14,559 nucleotides of DNA from Bacteroidota bacterium (GTDB lineage Bacteria; Bacteroidota; Bacteroidia; Bacteroidales; JAAUTT01), in the NCBI GenBank assembly GCA_023429135.1, contig JAEYWD010000060.1:1-14559 (forward strand), written 5' to 3'. Of this stretch, positions 1 to 8,278 are shown piece by piece. Positions within the stretch are counted from its first letter, which is position 1. Every line of letters starts with the position of its first letter. A program made the position numbers and the translations under genes. The notes under the pieces were generated by a model. The model saw only the letters and a list, made by a program, of their open reading frames with translations, was not told the DNA's origin and did no database searches.

Positions 1-1324
1 CACCCTGCGCACCATCCGTATCATAAAGCTCAATAGATGCTCCACTCACCCCTGCAAGCGTTTCCCTGAAAATAGGACTCAGGAACATATTGGCATTTCC
101 GGCACGAATTACGGCAGGCTGGATTCCGGTTTCCTTCATCACCTCCATTCCATAATGGAAAGAGAATACAATTCCTTCCTGGGCCGCTCTTAACATGTGC
201 TTGTTGGAGTGAATATTGAAGTTAATGTTTCCGAACCAGCTTCCGGGATTGGCATTTCCCAGCACTCTTTCGGAACCGTTTCCAAAAGGAAGGATTACCA
301 AACCATCGGAGCCAACGGGAACTGAGGCGGCAACTTCATTCATTGCCTCATAGCTGCTATCTGCAAATCCGGCATTGCGTTTCACCCACGAATTCAGAAT
401 ACCTGTTCCGTTGATACATAATAATACACCCAACCGGGTGAGATCTTGAGTATGGTTCACATGCGCAAAAGTGTTTACACGCGATTGCGGATCGTATTTC
501 ACCGTATCCGAAACACCGTAAACCACACCCGAAGTACCAGCAGTGGCAGCAATTTCGCCGGGTTTTATAACATTGAGCGAAAAAGCGTTATTCGGCTGGT
601 CGCCTGCCCGGTAAGCTACTGGAATCCCTTCGGCTAAGCCTAGTTCAGCCGCTGCTGCGGCATTTACCCTGCCTTGCTCAGAAAATGTTGGCAGAATATC
701 GGGAATCAGGTCCTTTTTAAATCCGTAATGGTTTAAAAGAAAATCGGCAAGGCTGTTATTCTTAAAATCCCAGAAAATACCTTCGGACAAGCCCGATATG
801 GTGGTGTTAATTTCTCCGGTAAGTTTCATGGCAATGTAATCGCCCGGCAGCATTATTTTATAAATCTTTTCAAAAAGGGCAGGTTCATTTTCTTTAACCC
901 ACTTGAGTTTTGAAGCAGTAAAATTTCCGGGCGAATTCAAAAGATGCTCCAGGCAATGGTTGCTTCCAATTTCGTTAAAAGCTTTCTCGCCAACAGGTAC
1001 AGCCCTGCTATCGCACCAAATGATGGACGGACGGAGTACTTCCTTATTTTTATCAACACAAACCAAACCATGCATTTGATAAGAAATTCCGATGGCTTGA
1101 ATATCTGAACCTTTTGCACCAGCAATTTTCATTACTTCACGGGTAGCAAGTTTCAGATTCTCCCACCACGACGAAGGATCCTGCTCTGCCCAGCCGGGCT
1201 TTTGAGCTTTAATTGCCATTTCCTGTTTTGGAAAAAATGCGCTTGCAGCGCAACTTCCGGTATCGGTCTTTACCAGACTGGCTTTTACCGATGAACTTCC
1301 GATGTCGAATCCTAGTAAATACAT
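1..1324 (-). CDS. xylB: Xylulokinase (FGGY family), C-terminus cut by window edge
   Basis: This cytosolic kinase phosphorylates D-xylulose with ATP to xylulose 5-phosphate, feeding xylose into the pentose phosphate pathway. I translated the reverse strand from the ATG at 1324-1322 and found 441 uninterrupted codons to the window edge; family members are about 490-500 residues, so roughly the last 50-60 are missing. The N-terminal phosphate-binding stretch GFDIGSSSVK is at residues 5-14. The xylulokinase-type QMHG sugar-binding motif is at 83-86, and IWCDSRA starts at 102. An FGGY-like SKLKWVKENEP block follows. The probable catalytic Asp242 lies in AGDQPNNAF, matching Asp233 of the E. coli enzyme. 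It follows the Nudix-type regulator by 37 bases on the same strand, so the two probably form one operon; xylose isomerase and a xylose permease would be expected beyond the left edge. Other FGGY kinases are possible but fit the MHG and WCDSRA motifs less well. Confidence 0.92.
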   Translation of the reverse strand, partial: MYLLGFDIGSSSVKASLVKTDTGSCAASAFFPKQEMAIKAQKPGWAEQDPSSWWENLKLATREVMKIAGAKGSDIQAIGISYQMHGLVCVDKNKEVLRPSIIWCDSRAVPVGEKAFNEIGSNHCLEHLLNSPGNFTASKLKWVKENEPALFEKIYKIMLPGDYIAMKLTGEINTTISGLSEGIFWDFKNNSLADFLLNHYGFKKDLIPDILPTFSEQGRVNAAAAAELGLAEGIPVAYRAGDQPNNAFSLNVIKPGEIAATAGTSGVVYGVSDTVKYDPQSRVNTFAHVNHTQDLTRLGVLLCINGTGILNSWVKRNAGFADSSYEAMNEVAASVPVGSDGLVILPFGNGSERVLGNANPGSWFGNINFNIHSNKHMLRAAQEGIVFSFHYGMEVMKETGIQPAVIRAGNANMFLSPIFRETLAGVSGASIELYDTDGAQG

Positions 1325-1361
1325 AATTAGTATAGAGTATTTAGTTGAGTAAATTGATTGC

Positions 1362-2081
1362 TTATAAATTAAAACCGCTGATTTCCTTCCGGTGTTTGGC
1401 GTAAAGCTTCCGGTCGAATTTGTAAAGCTGGGCGGGTTTATGACTAACTCCTTTTTCCTTTTCGTTGAGTAATACCAGGAACTTCAGCGGAATTATTTTC
1501 TTCCTGAAATTCCGGTTATCCATCTTCACCCCCAGAATGGCTTCATACAGATCCTGCATTTGCCTGATTGTAAATTTTTTAGGGAGAAGCTCAAAACAAA
1601 TTGGTTCGGTCCGGATTTCCCGTTGGAGTTCCTCAAGAGCCATTTTAACGATTATATTATGGTCGAATACCAGTTCGGGCACCCCGTCAACCGGATGCCA
1701 TATTCGCTTCTCGGTAAGATCGCTGTCCTGAAGCTTTATTAAAGAATAATAAGCAATGGTAACCACCCTATCTACATTGGTATTACTGGTTTTCCGAAGC
1801 CAATTAAGATCCTCGTCAGGAGTAAGCCGGTTGGGGGATCCAAAAACATGAAATTGTTTCAGATATATATTATCGAGACCTGTTAACTCTTTCAAAGTAC
1901 GGTTTGCCGATTCGTCAAGATCTTCATTTTCAAAAATCAGACTTCCGGGAAGCTTCAGCTTATATGAACTCCCATTTTCGGAATCTATTTTTTCACGTTC
2001 AATCAATAACACTTTAAGCTTTCGGGAATCAAACCCAAAAACTACGCAGTCGACTGATACATGGGGATTTAAACGTGTCAT
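1362..2081 (-). CDS. Nudix-fold/winged-helix sugar-responsive regulator (XylR/AraR-like, NrtR family)
   Basis: This is a 239-residue transcription factor with an N-terminal Nudix-like domain (about 7-150) and a C-terminal winged-helix DNA-binding domain (about 165-235, starting near KKFTIRQMQDLYEAIL). In Bacteroidota, such proteins control arabinose and xylose genes with the sugar as effector. The Nudix box is degenerate: after PGS (45-47) the core reads RTLKELTG (61-68), so the first Glu of REUxEE is Thr62 and the last is Leu66. Hydrolysis is therefore unlikely, and the domain probably serves as a ligand sensor. The gene precedes xylB on the same strand by 37 bases, and a perfect inverted repeat lies 48 bases upstream of its start, suggesting autoregulated repression of xylR-xylB. 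From memory, B. thetaiotaomicron has a Nudix-type XylR next to its xylose genes. Family and role are well supported; the exact effector (xylose or xylulose) is inferred. Confidence 0.85.
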   Translation of the reverse strand: MTRLNPHVSVDCVVFGFDSRKLKVLLIEREKIDSENGSSYKLKLPGSLIFENEDLDESANRTLKELTGLDNIYLKQFHVFGSPNRLTPDEDLNWLRKTSNTNVDRVVTIAYYSLIKLQDSDLTEKRIWHPVDGVPELVFDHNIIVKMALEELQREIRTEPICFELLPKKFTIRQMQDLYEAILGVKMDNRNFRKKIIPLKFLVLLNEKEKGVSHKPAQLYKFDRKLYAKHRKEISGFNL

Positions 2082-2127
2082 AAGTAGTTGTTAACGAGAC
2101 GAAATTATGAATAAAGAAATACAAATC

Positions 2128-2135
2128 CAAACTTA
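2128..2135 (-). promoter_or_regulatory. -7 promoter element of the xylR-xylB operon
   Basis: Read on the minus strand, this is TAAGTTTG, an exact match to the Bacteroidota -7 consensus TAnnTTTG. It is formed by the outer part of the left operator arm, so a bound regulator would block it. Transcription would start near 2122, giving a leader of about 40 bases before the ATG at 2081. I see no clear TTTG at the usual -33 distance. A weaker alternative, TAATTTCG, is at 2107-2100. Confidence 0.55.
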
Positions 2136-2157
2136 GCGTAAAAAATACGCTAAGTTT
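2129..2157. promoter_or_regulatory. Perfect inverted-repeat operator, probable XylR site
   Basis: The left arm AAACTTAGCGTA (2129-2140) and right arm TACGCTAAGTTT (2146-2157) are exact reverse complements separated by AAAAA. The site lies 48 bases upstream of the Nudix-type regulator and overlaps a consensus -7 element on the minus strand. Size, symmetry and position suit a dimeric winged-helix repressor. Binding by this regulator is inferred. A rho-independent terminator is unlikely because no gene ends here, although a T run does follow the right arm. Confidence 0.8.
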
Positions 2158-2312
2158 TTAAAAAATATTTTTCGATCCCCAACTATTCAGTACTTTCCGC
2201 CAACTGTTAACCCAATACAACCATCGGCAAACTCAACCTTTGAATGCACCAATTTAAGTCGGTTATTGTGCTTTGGTAAAAATCATTCTATTTAAACCTA
2301 AAAGAAATCTAT

Positions 2313-5300
2313 ATGAGAAGATTCTTATTATTTTTTATTCTGGCCCTTACGGGGTGGATTGGAATTGCAGCGCAAACAGTTCAGGTGCGGGGGAAAATTA
2401 CGTCGTCAGAAGATGGTACTCCACTGCCGGGAGCTACGGTAATTGTTAAGGGAAGTACAGTTGGAACAACTGCTGATATTGATGGTAACTATACCATTAA
2501 CGTTCCTGCAGGTTCTGAAACACTTGTATTTAGTTATGTGGGGATGGTTTCGCAGGAATTGGCTATTGGAGGCCGTCCAACAATTGATGTGGCTCTGGAA
2601 CCCACTTCGACCGGTTTGGAAGAAGTTGTGGTAACAGCCCTGGGAATTCGTAAAGCTGAAAAGAATTTAGGATACTCGGCCACGAGCGTTTCGAGCAGTG
2701 ATATCACTGCATCGGGAAGCCGGAATGCCATGAATGCTTTGCAGGGAAAGGTAGCTGGTATAAATATTTCTTCTGCATCAGGACAGCCGGGTTCTTCATC
2801 AAGAGTTTTGCTGAGGGGCTTTTCATCATTGGGAGGTAATAACCAACCATTATATGTAATTGATGGTGTACCTATCAGTAACCGTTTAATCGGAGAAACC
2901 GATATAAATGGGAGTATGGACTTTGGAAACCGTGCCAATGATATTAATCCTGAAGACATTGAATCGATTACAGTTTTGAAAGGAGCATCCGGTGCAGCTT
3001 TGTATGGATCGAGAGCATCAAACGGTGTGATTATCATTACCACAAAAAAAGGCTCTAACCAGGCTGGAAAAGGTGCAAAGATTGAGATTGCAAGTTCAAC
3101 AACTTTTGAAGATCCGCTCAGGATACCTGAATTACAGAATGAATTTGGTCAGGGTTGGTACGATGGCACTCTGGAAGCTAACCTGGAAGAAAATGGTAGC
3201 TGGGGTCCAAGATTCGACAATAAAACAAGGATATGGGGACATGTGGTAGATAACCAGCAACAGATAAAACCCTATTCGGCTCTTAAAACCAATGTTAAAG
3301 ATTTCTTCGACAGAGGTGTAACGCTGAACAATTCAGTGTCCGTTACCAACGGAAATGATAAAACCAGCTATTATTTATCGTATGGAAACATCAATGCCGA
3401 CGGTATTCTTCCGGGAGAAAGCGATTCGTATAAGCGTAACAATTTTTCAATTCGCGGATCGTCGAAATTTGGGAGTAAACTGGACATTTCTGGATCGTTC
3501 AACTACATTAAGAAAGATAGTCGCATTGCATTTACAGGTCAGGAACAATCGGTTATGGACGCAATTTTTCAGACTCCGCGCGACATCAGCATTGTGGATC
3601 TGAAAGATTATAATAACAAGTTTAACGATGTAAATAATTATTATTCTATCTACTCTCAAAACCCATATTATGTTTTGAACGAGCATGGTAATAAATTTAC
3701 TGAAAACAGGTTATTTGGCAATATTGCGCTGGACTATGCAATTGCACCGTGGATTAAAACAACTTTTCGCTTAGGTTCTGATGTTTCAAATGCCACGCTG
3801 AAATCGTACCGAGCCATTACACTAAGTAATCGTGCCAATTATAACTGGGAACGTGGTAGGGTTCGTGAAGCTTCCTATTATAACTCAGAAATCAATACCG
3901 ATTTCATGATTAACATCAATAAAACATTCTTCGATAAACTTGAGCTTACAGCACTGGTGGGACACAACTTTAATCAACGCGAATCCCGCGACCAGACAGC
4001 TCAGGTAATCGGCTTGGATATACCCAATTTCTACAATTTGTCCAACAGCTCATCTACACCTACCGTAACTGAAGAAACTTCCGAGAGAAGACTGGTGGGA
4101 GTATACAGCAGTCTGGACTTAACCTGGGGCGGATTTCTGAACCTCAACGTTCTGGCACGTAACGACTGGTCGTCGACGTTACCCAAGGACAACCGTTCCT
4201 TTTTCTACCCCGGTGTAAGCATGAGCTTTACATTCTCGGAATTATTAGGAAGCAATATCAAAAGGATTCTGACATTCGGTAAAATCAGAGGAGGTATCGC
4301 CAAAACAGGTAACGATGCCGACCCATACCTGATACGTTCAGTTTTTGTACAGGGTAATCTAACTGATAGATACAGGAATCTGAACTTCCCTTTATTAAAC
4401 AACATAAATGCATTCACATTGAGCAACCGTATTGGTAACAACGGCCTTCAACCAGAGATCACAACCGAAAAAGAAATCGGAGCCGACCTCCGCTTCTTCA
4501 ATTCACGATTTAATGTTGATGTGGCTGTTTACGACAAAACCATTACCGACCTCATCTGGAATGCAACTTTACCCTCTTCAACAGGATTTGACCGTCAAAC
4601 ACTCAATCTTGGTAAAATAACAAATAAGGGTATTGAGTTAATGGTTTCGGTAGTACCTGTCAGAAGAGGTAGTTTTGAATGGAAACTGAACTGGAACTAC
4701 ACCAAAAATAACAATAAACTTGTTGAGCTTACAGAAGGTCTTGATCAGATCAATTTAGGGGGAACTTCTTCTATAGGTTTTGTAGGTCGCCCGGGCGAGC
4801 CATTAGCATTATTTGAAGGCGATGGTCCGGAAACTACGGAAGATGGCAGAATTGTTGTAAACAGTGCCGGCTTGCCAGTAACTTCATCTACCCGCAGAAT
4901 TTATGGAAATTCTCAATACGATTATATTATGGGAGCCGGAACTTCGGTATCATACAAAGGGTTTGCAATCAATGTACTTTTCGATATCCGTCAGGGTGGA
5001 TTGATGTACTCGAGAACTGCCGAAATGATGTATTTTACGGGTAACGCTCCACAAACAACTTATAACGACAGGCAGCCTTTTATCATTCCTAATTCGGTAC
5101 AGCGCACTGAAAGCGGTGAATACGTGGAAAACACAACTCCTATAAGTGGTTTCGACAATAACTTCAACCAATACTTCAATCAGCAATACGGAGCAACCCG
5201 ATTTGGCCGCAATTTCGTTATAGACAAGTCGTTTGTTAAATTACGCGAAGTATCCATTAGCTATAGACTTCCAAAAAAGTTACTGGATAAAACTTTTATT

Positions 5301-5483
5301 GAAGATGCGGATATTTCCTTAATTGGCAGAAACCTGTTATTATGGACTCCCTCGGATAATAACTTTATAGATCCCGAAGCAACAACCTTCGCCGACTCAA
5401 ACGGTCTGGAAGCAGATTATGGAGAATATGGGGCCATTCCATCTACCCGTAGCTATGGTTTTAGCGTTAGATTATCCTTTTAA
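2313..5483 (+). CDS. SusC/RagA-family TonB-dependent outer-membrane transporter
   Basis: This 1056-residue protein is a TonB-dependent outer-membrane barrel that imports ligands captured by its SusD partner. It has a signal peptide with likely cleavage after Ala20, then a carboxypeptidase-D regulatory-like domain (about 24-95, including GKITSSEDGTPLPGATV). A TonB-box-like EEVVVTALG is at 103-111. The plug follows, with PLYVIDGVPI at 179-188 and LYGSRASNGVIIITTKKG at 230-247. The rest is a 22-strand-type barrel ending in SYGFSVRLSF with the usual terminal Phe. Length is normal for the family. It is the first gene of a four-gene operon; susD follows after 18 bases. No ECF sigma/anti-sigma pair, hybrid two-component regulator or degradative enzyme is adjacent, so the substrate cannot be read from enzymes. 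The similar B. thetaiotaomicron BT2264 system, as I recall, was crystallised with bound peptide. Confidence 0.95.
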   Translation: MRRFLLFFILALTGWIGIAAQTVQVRGKITSSEDGTPLPGATVIVKGSTVGTTADIDGNYTINVPAGSETLVFSYVGMVSQELAIGGRPTIDVALEPTSTGLEEVVVTALGIRKAEKNLGYSATSVSSSDITASGSRNAMNALQGKVAGINISSASGQPGSSSRVLLRGFSSLGGNNQPLYVIDGVPISNRLIGETDINGSMDFGNRANDINPEDIESITVLKGASGAALYGSRASNGVIIITTKKGSNQAGKGAKIEIASSTTFEDPLRIPELQNEFGQGWYDGTLEANLEENGSWGPRFDNKTRIWGHVVDNQQQIKPYSALKTNVKDFFDRGVTLNNSVSVTNGNDKTSYYLSYGNINADGILPGESDSYKRNNFSIRGSSKFGSKLDISGSFNYIKKDSRIAFTGQEQSVMDAIFQTPRDISIVDLKDYNNKFNDVNNYYSIYSQNPYYVLNEHGNKFTENRLFGNIALDYAIAPWIKTTFRLGSDVSNATLKSYRAITLSNRANYNWERGRVREASYYNSEINTDFMININKTFFDKLELTALVGHNFNQRESRDQTAQVIGLDIPNFYNLSNSSSTPTVTEETSERRLVGVYSSLDLTWGGFLNLNVLARNDWSSTLPKDNRSFFYPGVSMSFTFSELLGSNIKRILTFGKIRGGIAKTGNDADPYLIRSVFVQGNLTDRYRNLNFPLLNNINAFTLSNRIGNNGLQPEITTEKEIGADLRFFNSRFNVDVAVYDKTITDLIWNATLPSSTGFDRQTLNLGKITNKGIELMVSVVPVRRGSFEWKLNWNYTKNNNKLVELTEGLDQINLGGTSSIGFVGRPGEPLALFEGDGPETTEDGRIVVNSAGLPVTSSTRRIYGNSQYDYIMGAGTSVSYKGFAINVLFDIRQGGLMYSRTAEMMYFTGNAPQTTYNDRQPFIIPNSVQRTESGEYVENTTPISGFDNNFNQYFNQQYGATRFGRNFVIDKSFVKLREVSISYRLPKKLLDKTFIEDADISLIGRNLLLWTPSDNNFIDPEATTFADSNGLEADYGEYGAIPSTRSYGFSVRLSF

Positions 5484-5501
5484 TTTAAATCACAGCACAT
5501 T

Positions 5502-6941
5502 ATGAAAAACAAAAATAAATGGTTAGCAATTCTCTTCACTACGCTCACCTTATTTGCTTGTAGTGAAGATTTTTTCGACATCAATACAAACCCCAATAAT
5601 CCCTCTGAAGTTACCCCCCGGCTTGTTTTACCAAGTGCGATGGCAGGTTCTGCTTATGTAATTGGCGGTTATTATCAGCATTTAGGCGGGGTTTGGTCGC
5701 AGCACTATACTCAGAGTACAGCTTCTCCTCAATGGGTAAACCTGGAAGAATTTTCACTCACCGAAGGCGATTATGATACTCAGTTTCAATCGTTATACAA
5801 TGATGCCCTTGAGGATTATGAATACATCCGTGAAGAAACCAGGAAAACCAAGGACTGGTCCTTTTACATGATTGCTACCTTAATGCAGGCTTACACCTTT
5901 CAGGTTTTAGTCGACTTGTACGGAGATATTCCATTCTCTGAAGCTCTGAAAGGAGTAAGCTTCTTAACTCCAAAGTGGGAATCAGGACAGGCAGTTTACG
6001 ACAGTTTAATTAACCGGATTAACGAAGCAGTTTCGCACGACCTGAGCGGAAGTAATGTTTCGGTAGTTGGATCGTCGGATATTATTTTTGGAGGTATCCC
6101 CGGAAGAGAGCCAAACGCAACCACTCAGATTAACGACTGGAAAAAATTCGCAAACACGCTCAAGCTAAAAATTTACATGCGCTATGTAAACGTGGATGCT
6201 CAAAAATATGCAACCCAGATTAAAGCCTTGCTTGCCGAAAATACTTTCCTGGAAAAAGATGCTAAAATGATCGCCTTCAAAAACGAAGAAGATAACCGGA
6301 ATCCCTTTTACGAAACTTTTATCGATCGTTTATCGGGCAACGTTGCGGCCAGTGCAACATTACTCGACACTTTGAAGAAGGCTGCCGATCCTCGTCTGGC
6401 TGCTATTTACACAACTTCGGAAAACGCAGGCGTTTATGTAGCTATCTCACAAGGTTTTTATCGCGAATCGCAGACCCAATATGCTAGTTATAAGGACCTT
6501 TCGTTGCCAAATGTAAGTCCTACCGCTCCAGTATATTTCTTTTCTGTTCCTGAGGTTCAGTTTCTGATAGCTGAAGCTCAGCTTCGTTATGGCACTGAAG
6601 CTACTGCTATTGAATACTATAAAAAAGGAATTGATGCATCTTTCACGCTGTTCGGTTTAACTCCCAATCCATCTTTTTATCAGGCTGGTGGAGTTTACGA
6701 ATACAAAGGCTTACAATCGATCATTACTCAAAAATGGATAGCGGCCGCAAATACAAGAGCAATTGAGTCGTTCTTCGATAAAAACAGAACAGGATTCCCT
6801 AATTTCTTTACAGTTTCTCCGGTTAGCACCATTGGAACTCAAACCCCTCAAAGATTACTGTATCCCGATTCTGAAAGAAAATCGAATCCAAACACTCCCC
6901 CTCTGAAACGCATCTACGAAAAAGTTTGGTGGGCATTATAA
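5502..6941 (+). CDS. SusD/RagB-family surface lipoprotein (SusD-like_2 type)
   Basis: This 479-residue lipoprotein is the ligand-binding lid of the SusC barrel at the cell surface. A signal peptide ends in a lipobox (LFAC) with the lipidated Cys20. It is followed by Ser-Glu-Asp, an acidic export signal that in Bacteroidota directs lipoproteins to the outer face. The mature N-terminus DINTNPNNPSEVTPRLVLP and the C-terminus (RLLYPDSERKSNPN near the end, then VWWAL) are typical of the SusD-like_2 group rather than classical starch-binding SusD. The body is expected to be a helical TPR-rich fold. It lies 18 bases after susC and 19 bases before the next lipoprotein, so co-transcription is nearly certain. 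The ligand is unknown; this subgroup often occurs in systems without glycoside hydrolases, which leaves room for peptides or other nutrients. Confidence 0.93.
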   Translation: MKNKNKWLAILFTTLTLFACSEDFFDINTNPNNPSEVTPRLVLPSAMAGSAYVIGGYYQHLGGVWSQHYTQSTASPQWVNLEEFSLTEGDYDTQFQSLYNDALEDYEYIREETRKTKDWSFYMIATLMQAYTFQVLVDLYGDIPFSEALKGVSFLTPKWESGQAVYDSLINRINEAVSHDLSGSNVSVVGSSDIIFGGIPGREPNATTQINDWKKFANTLKLKIYMRYVNVDAQKYATQIKALLAENTFLEKDAKMIAFKNEEDNRNPFYETFIDRLSGNVAASATLLDTLKKAADPRLAAIYTTSENAGVYVAISQGFYRESQTQYASYKDLSLPNVSPTAPVYFFSVPEVQFLIAEAQLRYGTEATAIEYYKKGIDASFTLFGLTPNPSFYQAGGVYEYKGLQSIITQKWIAAANTRAIESFFDKNRTGFPNFFTVSPVSTIGTQTPQRLLYPDSERKSNPNTPPLKRIYEKVWWAL

Positions 6942-6960
6942 ACTCTTTAAATTGACTAAT

Positions 6961-7671
6961 ATGAAAAAACTTCAATATATAATTTATATCGCACTGCTCA
7001 TTGTAGGTTACAGTTGTGAAAGAGATCTGGAAAGCGAAGGCGTTTCGAGCACTACAAGCTACCTTTCCTTTGATTTAACTAATGGCCCGGTTGTTACCAT
7101 TCCTTTGGGAACAGCATATACCGAACCTGGATTTGTGGCTAAAGAAGGTGATAAGGATGTTACCGCCTCCGTTAAAGTCGAAGGAACTGTTGATGCAACT
7201 AAACTGGGGGTTTATACTATATCCTATTCGGGTACCAATTCCGACGGATTTGAATCCTCTGAAGAAAGGACAGTAATTGTTTACGATCCGGCTGCTCCTG
7301 CTACCGACCTCACCGGAAACTATATTTCCAGTGTAAGTCGTGTGGATCCTGCCCGGGCCTACACAGATTTAAACGTCTCTATCCAGAAAATGGCACCGGG
7401 ATTCTTCTATGTTTCCGACTTTTTAGGCGGTTTTTACGATCAGGGATCGAATTATCAATATGGTCCGGCTTATGCAATGACTGGCTATTTTATTCTGAAT
7501 GCGGATAATACCATTACCCATATCAGTAGTTTAGCTCCTGCCTGGGGCGACTCGCTTAACGATGTGGTTGGTGGCAAATACGATCCTGTAACCGGAACCA
7601 TCACTTGGGATGCATTTTATACCCCAAGCAATTACGATTTTAAAGTAACATTGGTGAAGGAAGAAGAATAG
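6961..7671 (+). CDS. Surface lipoprotein with Ig-like domain (DUF5011/BT_2262-like)
   Basis: This 236-residue lipoprotein has a signal peptide ending at lipobox GYSC (Cys19), followed by an acidic stretch (ERDLESE) compatible with surface export. Residues about 43-110 form an Ig-like beta domain of the DUF5011 kind (TIPLGTAYTEPGF, then KLGVYTISYSGTNSDG and RTVIVYDP). Residues about 116-236 form a second beta-rich domain starting LTGNYISSVSRVDP, resembling the C-terminal part of B. thetaiotaomicron BT_2262. I start it at the ATG at 6961 because this gives a normal lipoprotein N-terminus; an in-frame TTG at 6952 only adds three residues. Its place third after susC and susD indicates an accessory lipoprotein of the same complex, perhaps helping ligand capture. 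A binding role is inferred, and no catalytic motif is visible. Confidence 0.85.
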   Translation: MKKLQYIIYIALLIVGYSCERDLESEGVSSTTSYLSFDLTNGPVVTIPLGTAYTEPGFVAKEGDKDVTASVKVEGTVDATKLGVYTISYSGTNSDGFESSEERTVIVYDPAAPATDLTGNYISSVSRVDPARAYTDLNVSIQKMAPGFFYVSDFLGGFYDQGSNYQYGPAYAMTGYFILNADNTITHISSLAPAWGDSLNDVVGGKYDPVTGTITWDAFYTPSNYDFKVTLVKEEE

Positions 7672-7710
7672 TAGCCTAAAAAAGTTCAAAACAATAAATT
7701 TTATGTACGT

Positions 7711-8166
7711 ATGAAAAAGACAATAATAAAATCCCTCATATTGGCAGGCATGTTAATCATTGGAATATCCTGTCAAAAAGAATATGAAAAGGAATACAAC
7801 TGGGCATATCCCTTAAGCGGCGACTGGACCGTAAATGTTAAAGACGGCACTGATGATTATGGTTCATATTACATAAAAACCTATAATTCATCATTTGGAA
7901 AAGATTCCATTTGGGTAGATGATAACGGTAACTTCTGGCATTTTAAAGCCAAAGCAAAAGCGGATATTACCAATAAAACATTTGAAACAGCAGAATATAT
8001 TTCCTTCCCTGGCGATAACCGTTACGAAGACCTGGTTACTATTAAAAATGCCAAAGTCATCGAAAAAGACAGCATCTATTTCGAAGTTGAATTCGGCAGT
8101 GATCCGGGAAATATTTACAAATTTGCCGGTCATCGCAGGGTTAGTTATGAAGAATATATGCATTAA
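7711..8166 (+). CDS. Small lipoprotein, Lipid_bd-like beta-barrel fold
   Basis: This 151-residue lipoprotein has a signal peptide with lipobox GISC (Cys21), followed by the charged stretch QKEYEKEY. The mature part is short and beta-rich. It includes LSGDWTV, an SFGKDSIWVDD turn, a lysine-rich FKAKAKADITNKTF strand pair and a C-terminal KFAGHRRVSYEEY. This resembles the putative lipid-binding (PF12888-type) lipoproteins that close similar SusCD operons, such as B. thetaiotaomicron BT_2261. It begins 39 bases after the Ig-like lipoprotein and is the last gene of the operon, followed by a structured non-coding stretch and a terminator. The ligand is not known, and the name of the family should not be taken as proof that it binds lipid. 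Confidence 0.8.
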   Translation: MKKTIIKSLILAGMLIIGISCQKEYEKEYNWAYPLSGDWTVNVKDGTDDYGSYYIKTYNSSFGKDSIWVDDNGNFWHFKAKAKADITNKTFETAEYISFPGDNRYEDLVTIKNAKVIEKDSIYFEVEFGSDPGNIYKFAGHRRVSYEEYMH

Positions 8167-8180
8167 TGAATTGGCATCTT

Positions 8181-8245
8181 ACTGTTAACTGCTAGTTCAA
8201 AACCGCCAACGGTTAATTGGCAGGTTTAAATCAGCGGTTAACAGT
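8181..8245. repeat. Long nested stem-loop just after the SusCD operon
   Basis: Outer arms ACTGTTAACTGCT (8181-8193) and AGCGGTTAACAGT (8233-8245) pair over 13 positions with one G-U. Inside, AAACCGCCAA (8200-8209) pairs with TTGGCAGGTTT (8217-8227) with one bulged A, closing a seven-base loop. It starts 15 bases after the stop codon of the last lipoprotein gene. No T run follows, so it is not a classical terminator by itself. It could stabilise the mRNA 3' end or be the core of a small RNA. Confidence 0.6.
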
Positions 8246-8278
8246 ATATCTTTACCTTAACTTAATATTGAAAACCTT

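Noticed and set aside
446..637. Plus-strand 63-codon open frame
   Set aside because: Lies wholly antisense to xylB, whose frame is intact and full of family motifs; no recognisable product.
2129..2157. The 12-5-12 inverted repeat as a terminator
   Set aside because: It lies in a divergent intergenic region where no gene ends, and it overlaps a consensus promoter element; operator is the better reading.
2158..2312. Strong promoter near susC
   Set aside because: No TTTG plus TAnnTTTG pair at proper spacing; candidates near 2166 (TATTTTTCG) and 2264 are too weak to annotate.
2534..3043. Minus-strand 169-codon open frame
   Set aside because: Antisense to the SusC plug region; its composition mirrors the codons of the real gene and no family is recognised.
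6952..6960. TTG start for the Ig-like lipoprotein
   Set aside because: The ATG at 6961 gives a normal lipoprotein signal peptide; the TTG only adds MTN in front and is close to the susD stop.
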